In this document: piece by piece, positions 8,677 to 17,203 of the stretch | How the letters are laid out: every line of letters starts with the position of its first letter | Position numbering within the stretch: position 1 is the stretch's first letter | NCBI GenBank assembly: GCA_963753075.1 | Contig: CAVWAR010000002.1 | Coordinates: 744,001 to 808,000, forward strand | Source of the DNA: Prado023 sp963753075 | GTDB lineage: Bacteria > Actinomycetota > Actinomycetes > S36-B12 > CAIYMF01 | Direction: 5' to 3' | DNA length: 64,000 nt | The notes under the pieces: generated by a model | What the model was told of the DNA's origin: nothing | The model's input: only the letters and a program-made list of their open reading frames with translations | The model's database searches: none | Position numbers and translations under genes: made by a program

Positions 8677-9651
8677 ATGTCTGCAGCCCCTGAGCCTGTC
8701 GCCGCGTCGAGCACGTCGTCCCCGCAGGCGCCCCCCGGTGGATCCGAGCGGGTCCGCAACGCGGTCCTCGACGCGCTGGAGGCTGAGGCGATCTGGGCCA
8801 TGCGCGAGACCGCTGCTGCGTTCCGCAACCCGGTCATGCTCTACAGCATCGGCAAGGACTCCGGCGTCATGCTGGAACTGGCGGCCAAGGCGTTCGCCCC
8901 CGGGCCGATCCCCTTCCCGGTGCTGCACATCGACACCACGTGGAAGTTCCGGGACATGATCACCTTCCGTGGTCAGATGGCCGAGCGGTACGGGCTGGAC
9001 CTGCGGGTGGCCACCAACCAGGAGGCGATCGCCGAGGGTGTGACCCCGTTCAGCCACGGCAGTCAGGAGTACACGCGCCTGATGAAGACGGTCACCCTTC
9101 GCGCAGCCCTGGACGAGGGTGGCTACGACATCGCGATCGGCGGATCGCGCCGCGACGAGGAGCGCAGCCGGGCCAAGGAGCGGATCTTCAGCCTGCGGAT
9201 GCCCGGACACCGCTGGGAGCCCCGGCGCCAGCGGCCCGAGCTGTGGCACACGGTGAACGCCCAGCTGACCCCGGGCCAGACGATGCGCTCGTTCCCCCTG
9301 TCCAACTGGACCGAGATCGACGTGTGGCACTACATCCGGCGCGAGAACCTGCCCGTTGTCCCGCTGTACTTCGCGGCCCTGCGCCCGACCGTCATCCGCG
9401 AGGACCAGCTGATCATGGTCGACGACGACCGGATGCAGCTCGAGCCCGGCGAGGTCCCGGTCGACCGTCTGATCCGGTTCCGTTCACTGGGCTGCTACCC
9501 GCTGAGCGCTGCTGTGGACTCGCCGGCGGACACCCTGGATGACGTGATCACAGAGATGGAGTCCTCCCGGGAGTCCGAGCGGGCTGGTCGCCTCATCGAC
9601 GGCGAGGGCGGTGCCTCGATGGAGGCCAAGAAGGTAGAGGGGTACTTCTGA
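8677..9651 (+). CDS. cysD: Sulfate adenylyltransferase subunit 2 (CysD)
   Basis: This PP-loop ATP pyrophosphatase makes adenosine 5'-phosphosulfate from sulfate and ATP together with CysN. YSIGKDSGVMLEL is the PP-loop (SxGKDS). AIGGSRRDEERSRAKERIFS and the C-terminal RFRSLGCYPLSAAV are conserved CysD blocks. ATG 8677 is preferred over GTG 8659; no Shine-Dalgarno site is seen before it, which fits a leaderless start. The first 25 residues or so are Ala/Ser/Pro-rich and not part of the fold. The stop overlaps the cysNC start by one base (TGATG), showing translational coupling. Confidence 0.95.
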   Translation: MSAAPEPVAASSTSSPQAPPGGSERVRNAVLDALEAEAIWAMRETAAAFRNPVMLYSIGKDSGVMLELAAKAFAPGPIPFPVLHIDTTWKFRDMITFRGQMAERYGLDLRVATNQEAIAEGVTPFSHGSQEYTRLMKTVTLRAALDEGGYDIAIGGSRRDEERSRAKERIFSLRMPGHRWEPRRQRPELWHTVNAQLTPGQTMRSFPLSNWTEIDVWHYIRRENLPVVPLYFAALRPTVIREDQLIMVDDDRMQLEPGEVPVDRLIRFRSLGCYPLSAAVDSPADTLDDVITEMESSRESERAGRLIDGEGGASMEAKKVEGYF

Positions 9652-11519
9652 TGGGGATCATCCGCCTGGTCGCCTGCGGCAGCGTCGACGACGGCAAGTC
9701 CACCCTCATCGGCCGGCTGCTGGCCGACACCGACTCCGTTCCGGAGGACACCCTCGAGCTGGCCAGGACGGTCCGCAGGGCGGGTTCGACGATCCCCGTC
9801 GGCGACATCGACTTCTCGCTGCTGACCGACGGCCTGGAGGCCGAGCGCGAGCAGGGCATCACGATCGACGTGGCCTACCGGCACATGTCGATGCCAGACG
9901 GGCGCCGCGTGGTGATCGCCGATGCGCCCGGGCACGAGCAGTACACGCGCAACATGGCGGTGGCGGCTTCGACAGCCGACGTCGCCCTGCTGCTGGTGGA
10001 CGCCTTCCGTGGAGTCACCCGCCAGACCTATCGGCACCTGACCATCTGCGCCCTGATGGGTGTGCACCACGTGATCATCGCCATCAACAAGCTCGATGCC
10101 GTCGACTTCGACCACGGGCGCTTCTCCGAGCTCTCCGAGGCGGTGGCCGGAGCGGCTGGGCGGTTGGACTTCTCGCGGGTCACAGTCATCCCCGTCAGCG
10201 CGCTGGCCGGAGACAACGTCACAACGCGGTCGACCAGGACCGCCTGGTACGCGGGACCGACGGTCCTCACCGCCATCGGCGAGACCCATGAGCTCGATGC
10301 TCCTCCAGCGGCAGCTGGGCGACCGGCCCGCATCCCGGTCCAGACGATCGTTCGTGCCCCCGGCTTCCGCGGCGTGGCCGGGAACCTCGTGACCGGGCAG
10401 CTGGCAGTCGGAGACTCGGTCGAGGTGTCCGGAGCCTCGACCACGGGTCGCGTGAGCCGGTTGCTCGTCGCTGGCGTCGACCGGGAGCAGGCCACGGCCG
10501 GTGACGCGGTGGCGCTGGAGCTGACCCCAGACCTCGACGTGACCCGAGGTGACCTTCTCGAAGCCGCCGGCGGGGAGAGGGTCGAGCCCGCGGACCGCTT
10601 CTCCGCCGATGTCGTGTGGCTCGGCGAGGAGCCGTTGGCTCACGGCCGCTCCTACCTGCTCGTGTGTGGTCCGCTGGTCGTCCCGGCCGTGGTCACCAGC
10701 GTTCGGCACAAGCTGGACGTGACGACCGGTGCGGAGGAGGCCGCGCGGGTGCTCGGCCTGAACGACGTGGGTCGGGTCGAGGTCGCAACCGACCGGCCGA
10801 TCCCGATGGAGGCCTACCAGAGCAGCCGCGACACGGGGGGCTTCGTCCTCGTCGACCGGCTCAGCGCCGACACCGTCGCCGCCGGCATGTCCCGATATGC
10901 GCTGCGTCGCTCAGCCAACGTGAGCAGCCACGATTTCGTGGTTGACCGGGAGGCGCGCGAGCGCCTCAATGGGCACAAGGGCCGGGTCGTGTGGCTGACC
11001 GGCCTGTCCGGTTCGGGTAAGTCCACGATCGCCGACGCCGCTGAGCGCGACCTGCACGCGCAGGGCGTCCGCACATTCGTCATCGATGGTGACAACGTCC
11101 GCCACGGGCTCAACAAGGACCTCGGCTTCACCTCCGAGGACCGTGCAGAGAACGTTCGGCGGGTCGCCGAGGTCGGTCGCCTGATGGTCGAGTCCGGCAC
11201 GGTCGTGCTGATCGCACTGGTGTCGCCCTTCCGTGGCGATCGGCGCGCAGCCCGCGATCTGTTCGACCTGGGCGACTTCGCGGAGGTGTTCGTCAACACG
11301 CCGGTCGAGGTCTGCACTGCGCGCGACCCCAAGGGGCTGTACGCAAAGGCGGCCGCCGGCGAGCTGCCCAACCTCAGCGGTGTCGGGCAGGAGTACGAGG
11401 AGCCGCTCAACCCGGACCTCGTCGTGGCCGGCGACGGGGATCTCACCCAGTCGGTCGCTGCAGTGGTGGCACTCGCAACGGCTCCGGCGCCCGTGGCCCC
11501 GGCTTCCGAGGAGGAGTAG
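9651..11519 (+). CDS. cysNC: Bifunctional sulfate adenylyltransferase GTPase subunit / APS kinase (CysNC)
   Basis: The 622-residue fusion has two parts. Residues 1 to about 430 are the CysN GTPase: GSVDDGKST (G1), DAPGHEQYTRN (G3) and NKLD (G4), then two EF-Tu-like beta barrels. Residues from about 446 are APS kinase: LTGLSGSGKST P-loop, DGDNVRHGLN and FTSEDRAENVRR. It drives APS synthesis by GTP hydrolysis and then phosphorylates APS to PAPS. The fusion is known from mycobacteria and other actinobacteria. The start overlaps cysD, and the next gene begins immediately after the stop. Confidence 0.95.
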   Translation: MGIIRLVACGSVDDGKSTLIGRLLADTDSVPEDTLELARTVRRAGSTIPVGDIDFSLLTDGLEAEREQGITIDVAYRHMSMPDGRRVVIADAPGHEQYTRNMAVAASTADVALLLVDAFRGVTRQTYRHLTICALMGVHHVIIAINKLDAVDFDHGRFSELSEAVAGAAGRLDFSRVTVIPVSALAGDNVTTRSTRTAWYAGPTVLTAIGETHELDAPPAAAGRPARIPVQTIVRAPGFRGVAGNLVTGQLAVGDSVEVSGASTTGRVSRLLVAGVDREQATAGDAVALELTPDLDVTRGDLLEAAGGERVEPADRFSADVVWLGEEPLAHGRSYLLVCGPLVVPAVVTSVRHKLDVTTGAEEAARVLGLNDVGRVEVATDRPIPMEAYQSSRDTGGFVLVDRLSADTVAAGMSRYALRRSANVSSHDFVVDREARERLNGHKGRVVWLTGLSGSGKSTIADAAERDLHAQGVRTFVIDGDNVRHGLNKDLGFTSEDRAENVRRVAEVGRLMVESGTVVLIALVSPFRGDRRAARDLFDLGDFAEVFVNTPVEVCTARDPKGLYAKAAAGELPNLSGVGQEYEEPLNPDLVVAGDGDLTQSVAAVVALATAPAPVAPASEEE

Positions 11520-11954
11520 GTGGCGGGCCGTCAGAGCGTCTGGCCCGCTCTCCTCTCAGCTCTGGTCGGGGCGGGCCTCCTGGTCGCCGGTTTGATCCTG
11601 CCGTGGATCGATGATCGCAGCGGCTCGGAGCTGCCCTGGCGATCAGCGCTTCCGTGGGATCTCTCCCAGCCGGTTGCCTCGTCGGCGCTGGTATCCCTGG
11701 CCCTGCCGCTCGGGCTGTTGGCCGGCCTGTGCATCATCGCGATCGTCGTGCGCGTTCGAGGGTTGGCCATCGCGCTCGGGATTGCCCTGCTCGGCCTGGA
11801 GATCGCGTGGTTCGCCAGCGAGTCGTTCCGTCGGACCCGGGGCGACCTGTTGGCCTCGCAACTGGAGGTCGGCGCATGGCTGGCACTTGGCGGGGCTGTG
11901 CTCATCGTCATCGGCGCCTTCCTGACCCCTCGCTGGGAGCAGCAGGTCCGCTGA
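11520..11954 (+). CDS. Small integral membrane protein downstream of cysNC
   Basis: The 144-residue protein starts at GTG 11520, directly after the cysNC stop with no gap, so it is likely the third gene of the sulfate-activation operon. It has about four hydrophobic segments (residues 8-30, 50-75, 78-98 and 118-138). A charged stretch, SESFRRTRGD, precedes the last one. I do not recognise the family. The position suggests a role tied to sulfate activation, but nothing in the sequence proves it. Confidence 0.6.
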   Translation: MAGRQSVWPALLSALVGAGLLVAGLILPWIDDRSGSELPWRSALPWDLSQPVASSALVSLALPLGLLAGLCIIAIVVRVRGLAIALGIALLGLEIAWFASESFRRTRGDLLASQLEVGAWLALGGAVLIVIGAFLTPRWEQQVR

Positions 11955-12101
11955 TCCGGCTCTGAGCCCGCCGTAGCAGTAGCCGTAGCCGTGGTCGCCG
12001 GGGCCGGTTCCAGCCATGGGTCCGGTGAGCGCCATCAGGGCAGGCAAACGCAGGACCGACGTGCCACGATGGGCCCATCACGCCGACCCGATGGAGGATC
12101 A

Positions 12102-12359
12102 ATGTCCGAGCTCGATGATCGTTTCGCCGCCGCTGCAGAAACGTCCAAGACGCTGCCGGAGCGTCCTGACAACGACACACTGCTGCAGATGTACGCCCTC
12201 TACAAGCAGGGCACCGTTGGTGATGTCCAGGGCAAGAAGCCCGGTTTCACGGACCCGGTCGGCAAGGCCAAGTACCAGGCGTGGGAGAAGATCAAGGGCA
12301 TGTCCGCCGACGACGCGAAGGCCAAGTACGCCGACCTCGTCGAGAGCATGGCCGGCTGA
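12102..12359 (+). CDS. Acyl-CoA-binding protein
   Basis: The 85-residue protein has the full ACBP signature: LLQMYALYKQGTVGDVQG, then KPGFTDPVGKAKYQAWEKIKGMS. The ligand-binding tyrosines and lysine are present and the length is typical. ACBP binds long-chain acyl-CoA esters as a soluble four-helix bundle in the cytosol. It is ubiquitous in eukaryotes but patchy in bacteria. GGAGG at 12093-12097 lies close before ATG 12102. It stands alone between the sulfate operon and the tRNA genes. Confidence 0.95.
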   Translation: MSELDDRFAAAAETSKTLPERPDNDTLLQMYALYKQGTVGDVQGKKPGFTDPVGKAKYQAWEKIKGMSADDAKAKYADLVESMAG

Positions 12360-12419
12360 CCGGCGATTACCGCCGCCAACCCGCGTTCAGGTACCCTTTG
12401 GCCGTCCCGAGAGGGATGG

Positions 12420-12511
12420 GGAGGCGTCGCCTAGTCAGGTCTATGGCGCCCGCCTGCTAAGCGGGTTTGGGGTTTATAGCCCCATCGAGGGTTCAAATCC
12501 CTCCGCCTCCG
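12420..12511 (+). tRNA. tRNA-Ser (anticodon GCT)
   Basis: The acceptor stem GGAGGCG pairs with CGCCTCC at 12504-12510, with G as discriminator base. The anticodon loop CTGCTAA gives GCT (12456-12458). The variable arm is long, as expected for serine (GGGG and CCCC pairing). The T arm GAGGGTTCAAATCCCTC is canonical. No CCA is encoded. Confidence 0.95.
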
Positions 12512-12524
12512 CCGAACGTTCAAC

Positions 12525-12553
12525 GGTGGCTCCGGGCGCGCCCCGGGGCCACC
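12525..12553 (+). terminator. Hairpin after tRNA-Ser
   Basis: GGTGGC (12525-12530) pairs with GCCACC (12548-12553), and the inner CCGGG/CCCGG extends the stem to about 12 bp. It begins 14 bases after the tRNA and is a likely transcription terminator. Confidence 0.7.
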
Positions 12554-12661
12554 TGTTGTGTCCCGGGGCAGGTTCACCTGCGGCTGGCCTGCGGCCGCCG
12601 CTCGCGATTTCTCCATGACCTCCCGGGTCGGGTAACCTTGGCGGGCTCCCTTCGGGGGCGT

Positions 12662-12734
12662 GCGCCTGTAGCTCAGCGGATAGAGCATCTGACTACGGAT
12701 CAGAAGGCCAGGGGTTCGAATCCCTTCAGGCGCG
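12662..12734 (+). tRNA. tRNA-Arg (anticodon ACG)
   Basis: The acceptor stem GCGCCTG pairs with CAGGCGC, with G as discriminator. The D arm is GCTCAGCGGATAGAGC. The anticodon loop CTACGGA gives ACG (12695-12697). The T arm is AGGGGTTCGAATCCCTT. The gene is next to a convergent integrase, a typical attachment-site context. Confidence 0.95.
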
Positions 12735-12748
12735 CAAGGTCTGAGCAC

Positions 12749-12785
12749 GAAACGAGCCCCTCGGGATACCCCGGGGGGCTCGTTT
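12749..12785. terminator. Terminator between tRNA-Arg and the integrase pseudogene
   Basis: AAACGAGCCCC and GGGGGCTCGTTT form a long stem closed by TCGGG/CCCGG around ATAC. The stem is flanked by A-rich bases on the left and T-rich bases on the right, so it can act in both directions. It separates tRNA-Arg from the 3' end of the convergent integrase. Confidence 0.8.
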
Positions 12786-12803
12786 CAGGCAACTACGAAG
12801 TAA

Positions 12804-13896
12804 CTACGTCCCGAACGTCAGGCTCGCACCGGCGTTCTTCAGCTGCTCCAGGTGCGCGTGTGAGTAGGTCTGGCGCATGACCACCTCGTCGTGTCCGTGC
12901 CACGCCGCGACAATGTGGTCCGGTACTCCGGCGTTGCGCATGAAGGTCACCGTGGAGTGCCGGGCAGCATGCATGCAGTGTGTGGTGCTCTCGGACCCCC
13001 TGGGTGTCCTCGCACAGCGTCTTCCACCGCCGCGACCAGTCCTCGGGACGCATCGGCCTCCCGAACTCGTTAATGCAGACGTAGCCATCGGGGACCTTCT
13101 CTGATCCGTACGAGACGACCTGCTGTGCATGGAGGTCCTTGAGAAGATCGATCCGCTCTGAGTCCAGGGGAAGGACCCGGGCTCCCCGGGAGGTCTTCGG
13201 ATCCTGCTCCCCTCCGATGATCCCCCGGCCCCTCCGGATCGTGAGCTCGCCTGTCTTGGCGTCGAAGTCGCTCCAGTGAAGGCCGAGCAGCTCCGAGCGG
13301 CGCAGGCCTGCCGAGGTGAGCATCCAGCACGCCTCCCACGGATCGCCCACAACGGCTCGGCGCAGAGCCTCGAGCTCGGCGACAGTCAGGGCGTCGCGGG
13401 CCTTCGCAGCCTTGCCCTGCGCTTCCACGTCCTGGGCCGGGTTCACGCGGAGGACGTTCTTGTGCACCGCGAACTGGAACACCGCGCGGAGTGTGCCCAG
13501 CATCTTGCCAACGGTGCGCTTGGACTTGCCGTTCTTCGCAAGGGCGCGGACGAGTTCCTCGACCTGGTCCTCCGTGATGTCCTGCACCTTGTAGGCCCCG
13601 AAGGCCCTTCGCGGGTGGCTCAGGTCGCTTGAGTAACCCGCCAGCGTGACGGGGCGCAGGTTCGCGTTCTTCTTGCGATCGATCCAACGATCAGCCCAGT
13701 CGTCGAAGGTATCGCGAGCCCTTGGGACGACGTCCCCGAGCTGCCCTTGGGCATAGAACTGCTCTGCCTCACCACGGGTGTCAAAGGTCTTCTTGACCTG
13801 CTTCCGGCGGCCACCCCGCGTCAGCGAAACATGAACAACCCATCGAGTGCGACCGTTGACCGCTACCTCGTAGATGGGCTTGCCGTGCCTGGGCAT
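12804..13896 (-). pseudogene. Tyrosine-recombinase integrase, disrupted by a 4-bp duplication
   Basis: The N-terminal part has an AP2-like arm, a SAM-like core-binding domain (TFDDWADRWIDRK) and the catalytic domain beginning at LTVAELEALR. The first catalytic arginine is in TSAGLRRSELLGLHW. After GVREHHTLHA the frame breaks. The box II and tyrosine part (AARHSTVTFMRNAG, WHGHDEVV, QTYSHA) lies in another frame ending at 12804. Removing one copy of a tandem GCAT near 12967-12976 restores TLHAARHST and the whole catalytic box. The gene faces tRNA-Arg, as expected for an integrase next to its attachment site. As sequenced it lacks the HxxR box and the tyrosine in frame, so it should be inactive unless this is a sequencing error. 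Confidence 0.85.
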
Positions 13897-13897
13897 C

Positions 13898-14839
13898 TCA
13901 GTTCGCCTGACCCGCCTGGTCCGAGTTGGTCTCCGCGCGGTTGCGCGCTCGGCGGTTGCGTTCGGCTTGTGCCTTGGCGCATTGGGCGGAGCAGTAGAGG
14001 ACTCCAGTGGCGTGGCCGGTCTTGTCGTACTTGGCGCGGCCGCGTTGGCGGGTGAACAGGCGGGTGCAGCGCTGGTTGGCGCAGCTTCGGACTTGGCGTT
14101 CTTCAGCGATGAGTTCGGCGAGCTGCAGAACGGCGACTTCGTAGGTGCTGGGTGTGTCGAGCAGGGTGTCGGCTCCGGGGTATCGGACGTGGACGGAGAA
14201 CGACTTGAGGGCGGCGTTCATGGTGACCACGAACGTTCCCCAGGGCTCGGGGTCGTCATCGCGAAAGCCGGCGTTGATCCAGGCCTCGGCGGGCGGCTGC
14301 CCGGCTGCGTTGCGGATGACGTGTCCGGCGAGAGCGTGCAGGACCCGGAGGTAGTGGGCCTCGATCGCCAGGGAGTGAATGTGCGCGGTGCGCGCGCCTG
14401 GCTCGTTGGTGGCCCGCGCGATCTGGCTGAGCGCTTCTCGCTGGGTTGCGTCGTTCAGTTGGGGGATGAGCCAGGTGAGGCCCGCTGGCAGGGAGTCGAG
14501 CGGGGGCCGCAGGTGTGATTCGAGGGGGCTGAGCCGACCCCAGCGGGAGACGAAGTCGAAGACGGCGTCGAGGTCGTCGGGGTCGGTGGACAGGGCTTCG
14601 CGCAGGCAGAAGTCCTCGGGCAGGACGACCGTCGGGGACGCGTTCGGTTGTGGGTCCCAGCTGGTGAACTCGGTGCTGTGGTGGTCGGGCAGTCGGCGCA
14701 GTTCGTTGACGACGACTGGGGGCAGGCTCGGGGGTTCGGCGGGCCAGAACCCGATGCTTGCTGCCGAAGACGTCCCGGACCGTCCCGCAGACGCCGCGTC
14801 CGCGGGACTGTGACGATCCCCCCTTGATGGTGGCACCAT
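13898..14839 (-). CDS. Protein with C-terminal zinc-ribbon (CGNR-like)
   Basis: The 313-residue protein ends with a cysteine motif, CANQRCTRLFTRQRGR, then YCSAQCAKAQAERNRRARN. This C-x4-C ... C-x3-C pattern followed by a basic helix resembles CGNR-type zinc fingers at the C-terminus of ABATE-like proteins. The N-terminal 240 residues are helical and unrecognised. ATG 14839 lies inside a dyad shared with the divergent gene at 14870. The stop is two bases from the integrase start region, so the two genes may be cotranscribed. A nucleic-acid-binding role is an inference from the zinc motif. Confidence 0.6.
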   Translation of the reverse strand: MVPPSRGDRHSPADAASAGRSGTSSAASIGFWPAEPPSLPPVVVNELRRLPDHHSTEFTSWDPQPNASPTVVLPEDFCLREALSTDPDDLDAVFDFVSRWGRLSPLESHLRPPLDSLPAGLTWLIPQLNDATQREALSQIARATNEPGARTAHIHSLAIEAHYLRVLHALAGHVIRNAAGQPPAEAWINAGFRDDDPEPWGTFVVTMNAALKSFSVHVRYPGADTLLDTPSTYEVAVLQLAELIAEERQVRSCANQRCTRLFTRQRGRAKYDKTGHATGVLYCSAQCAKAQAERNRRARNRAETNSDQAGQAN

Positions 14840-14850
14840 GAGGTACCACC
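14829..14850. promoter_or_regulatory. Operator-like dyad between divergent genes
   Basis: GGTGGCACC (14829-14837) and GGTACCACC (14842-14850) form a near-perfect inverted repeat (eight of nine) around ATGA. It covers the ATG of the minus-strand gene and lies 19 bases before the ATG of the plus-strand gene. A protein bound here would affect both genes. Confidence 0.5.
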
Positions 14851-14869
14851 ACTGGGCTCGGGAGGGCTG

Positions 14870-15223
14870 ATGGCCGCAGTACAGATCAAGGGGCGGGTCC
14901 CCGAATCCACCGCCGCCCTGTTCGATCTCGCCGTCGATGTCATGGCCCAGACCGCACAGGTCGTGCGACGGCACCGCGGCGGCGTCACCCGAACCGTGGC
15001 CTTCACCCAGAACGCCGCAGTCATCGCCGCCCTCACCGACTGGGCGGAAGCCGTGGTCGCCGAAAACCCCGACCTCGCCCGCACACTCGCGGCCGAGCGC
15101 TTGACCGACACCGAGATCGACCGAGAGAGGCGCCGCGCGCTAGGTGAAGCTCTGATCGAGGTCGGCATCGACCTGCCAGTAGATCCTTCGGCAAGCACGA
15201 GCAAGATCGCCAGGACCGACTAA
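14870..15223 (+). CDS. Small protein, possibly ribbon-helix-helix-like
   Basis: The 117-residue product begins with a short strand, VQIKGRVPESTAALFDLAVD, then GGVTRTVAFTQNAAVIAALTDWAEAV. A strand followed by two amphipathic helices is reminiscent of ribbon-helix-helix DNA-binding proteins, but the match is weak. The C-terminal half is charged and helical. GGGAGGG upstream (14861-14867) is a ribosome site, though close to the ATG. The upstream dyad could be its own operator. No family is recognised with confidence. Confidence 0.5.
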   Translation: MAAVQIKGRVPESTAALFDLAVDVMAQTAQVVRRHRGGVTRTVAFTQNAAVIAALTDWAEAVVAENPDLARTLAAERLTDTEIDRERRRALGEALIEVGIDLPVDPSASTSKIARTD

Positions 15224-15373
15224 TCGGCCGCCTGAACCGGTAACAGAACTTTCTGAGGACCGGCACAACGAACCCGACGTGGCTGATCGCGAGCGGTCGG
15301 CCTTCACCCCTCGTCAGGACGATCCCGATACGGTGGCGCCCAGTTATCGGAGCCTGTCAACGGGAGGATCGCC

Positions 15374-16930
15374 ATGGCCGAGGCCACCCCACCCCCGGTG
15401 CAGTTGGATGCCGAGGGCCGCCAACTCGAGCGCGAGGCGGCCAAGGCCCGCTTCCGCGCTGAGATCGCCAAGTCCAGGAAGGAAGCCGCTGGGGCATCAG
15501 AAGCTCCCGGACCTTCCTTCGCGGACGCCGGCATCCCAAGCATCGCTGACGCCCCCAAAGGTGCGACCACTATCGGTGACGGTGCGGGATCCTTCGGGTC
15601 CTGGCTCATCCACGAGTCCCTGGACGCCGCAGCCGGCGCCCTAGCGGAGGCCGTCACAGGCAAGCCCGACGGCACGACCCCACCAGCCCTGGGCGGCGGT
15701 GACGGGGTGTTGGTCGTCGAGGATCGAGCTATCCGGGGCTTCGACGTGGCGCTGGCTCAGGCGAGGGCCACGCTGGCTACTGCCACCACCCGGCTACTGC
15801 CCCTCACCGCCCAGGTGGCCACCGCTCATGATCGGCTGAACATCGAATGGGCGAACTATGGCGTCTGGCCCCCGGAACCGCCCGCGCCCGACCAGGGAGG
15901 ACTCCGCCGTGCCGTGGGTGATGCTGTTCCAGCGGAGGAAGCGGAGCCCGAGCCCGAGGCTAAGGCCGTTGCGGGAGGCGGCGAGGGCCCACTGGGTGCG
16001 GCGTTGGGGCTCCTGGGGCTGCTTCGTACGGACTACACGCTGGCAGCGACCACCGCCACAACCACGTCCGCGGAACTGGCGATCCTGGTGGCCGCGAGTC
16101 TCGCGGCCAAGGGTGTGACGGTGCAGTCGGATTCGCTCACCACCCTGCCCGCGACGCCGGCCGCTGGATCGTTGTTGGCGGAGCTGCAATCAGTCCAGGA
16201 CACGATCGCTGCGCTCACCCAGAAGGTTGCTGAGTTGGAGGTGGCGCTGGCCCCGATGGACTCCGCCATCACGGCCATCGCCGCAGCCGAGGGGACCGCG
16301 GACCAGGCCTGGCGAGATGCCGCGACATCTGACACGTCCTCCCAAACCGCGCCGGCCGAGCTGCTCAAGCAACTCGAGGAGATCCGACGGGAGCTGTACC
16401 CACGACGTGCCACGGTCGCTCATGCGAAGGCGGTCGCCGATGCCGTGACCCAGATACTGGCCGAGGTCGAAACCGGACTTGCAGGCGCCCTATCGGCCAC
16501 GCCCGTGCCCGGCGGTGAACCGGTCCTGCTCACGGCGCTGCGCGGCGAGCAACTGCGAGCCATGACGCACGTCCTCTACGTCCACGTCGATGACGCCGGC
16601 GGGGATGTCGTTACCCGCCAGTCCCTCCTGGGCACGTCCGGGCGACTCGGCTTCCTCGGGGCCGCGAGCACTACCTGGCTCCTCATCGAGACCAGCACTG
16701 GGAACATCAAGGCAGGTGGCTCCGCACGACGACTCCGGGCCATGGGTTACGACATCCCTACGGCCAAGGCATCCACAACCGCCGACCCGCTCTCGGACGA
16801 CAAGCTCGGAGCCGACCCGCTGACCGCTCTTGAGGGGTGGGCCAAGGGATTCGTCCTCGTCCTCATCGCCTTCCTGGTGGTTGTCGGCACCGCCCTGGCG
16901 ATCAACGTGATCCAGGGGCTCTTCGACTGA
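15374..16930 (+). CDS. Large helical/coiled-coil protein with C-terminal membrane anchor, unknown function
   Basis: The 518-residue protein starts at ATG 15374 with GGGAGG six bases upstream. Residues 1-60 are charged and helical. The middle is rich in Ala, Thr and Glu with heptad-like hydrophobics (for example LQSVQDTIAALTQKVAELEV), suggesting coiled coil. Residues from about 488 form a single transmembrane helix (VLVLIAFLVVVGTALAI) with a short tail, so the bulk is probably cytosolic and tail-anchored. I recognise no domain. It lies inside the putative integrated element and may be cotranscribed with the small gene at 16940. Confidence 0.7.
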   Translation: MAEATPPPVQLDAEGRQLEREAAKARFRAEIAKSRKEAAGASEAPGPSFADAGIPSIADAPKGATTIGDGAGSFGSWLIHESLDAAAGALAEAVTGKPDGTTPPALGGGDGVLVVEDRAIRGFDVALAQARATLATATTRLLPLTAQVATAHDRLNIEWANYGVWPPEPPAPDQGGLRRAVGDAVPAEEAEPEPEAKAVAGGGEGPLGAALGLLGLLRTDYTLAATTATTTSAELAILVAASLAAKGVTVQSDSLTTLPATPAAGSLLAELQSVQDTIAALTQKVAELEVALAPMDSAITAIAAAEGTADQAWRDAATSDTSSQTAPAELLKQLEEIRRELYPRRATVAHAKAVADAVTQILAEVETGLAGALSATPVPGGEPVLLTALRGEQLRAMTHVLYVHVDDAGGDVVTRQSLLGTSGRLGFLGAASTTWLLIETSTGNIKAGGSARRLRAMGYDIPTAKASTTADPLSDDKLGADPLTALEGWAKGFVLVLIAFLVVVGTALAINVIQGLFD

Positions 16931-16939
16931 CAAGGCGAC

Positions 16940-17203
16940 GTGCTCATCGAGTGGGACCGGTTACGCCCGATCACCGAGCGGATCCCCTGCCAACGCATGG
17001 CCCACCAGATCCCCCTGAACTGGGCCGGCACCCACAGCGACGTCCTTGAGGTGGCCGACGATGTCGGTGACGAACTGGACCGGCTGTGGGACGCCCCCCG
17101 GCCCGGCGCGCTGCACCTACCGGGCTGGGTGGTGGGCCACCCCCCTGACCGGGCACGCGCCCTGGCCAGTCACCTCAACCGGGTGCTCACCGCCCACCAG
17201 TAG
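16940..17203 (+). CDS. Small hypothetical protein
   Basis: This 87-residue frame starts at GTG 16940, nine bases after the preceding stop. It contains an acidic stretch (DVLEVADDVGDELDRLWDAP) and a C-terminal helix (DRARALASHLNRVLTAHQ). Codon positions are GC-rich in the third base like its neighbours, supporting coding. No family is recognised. About 270 bases with no visible feature separate it from the next gene. Confidence 0.4.
   Translation: MLIEWDRLRPITERIPCQRMAHQIPLNWAGTHSDVLEVADDVGDELDRLWDAPRPGALHLPGWVVGHPPDRARALASHLNRVLTAHQ

Noticed and set aside
12662..12734. Second copy of the tRNA-Arg 3' end as an attachment site
   Set aside because: Short matches such as ATCGAATCCCTGG near 23196 lie inside a conserved coding gene and are too short to be an attachment core.
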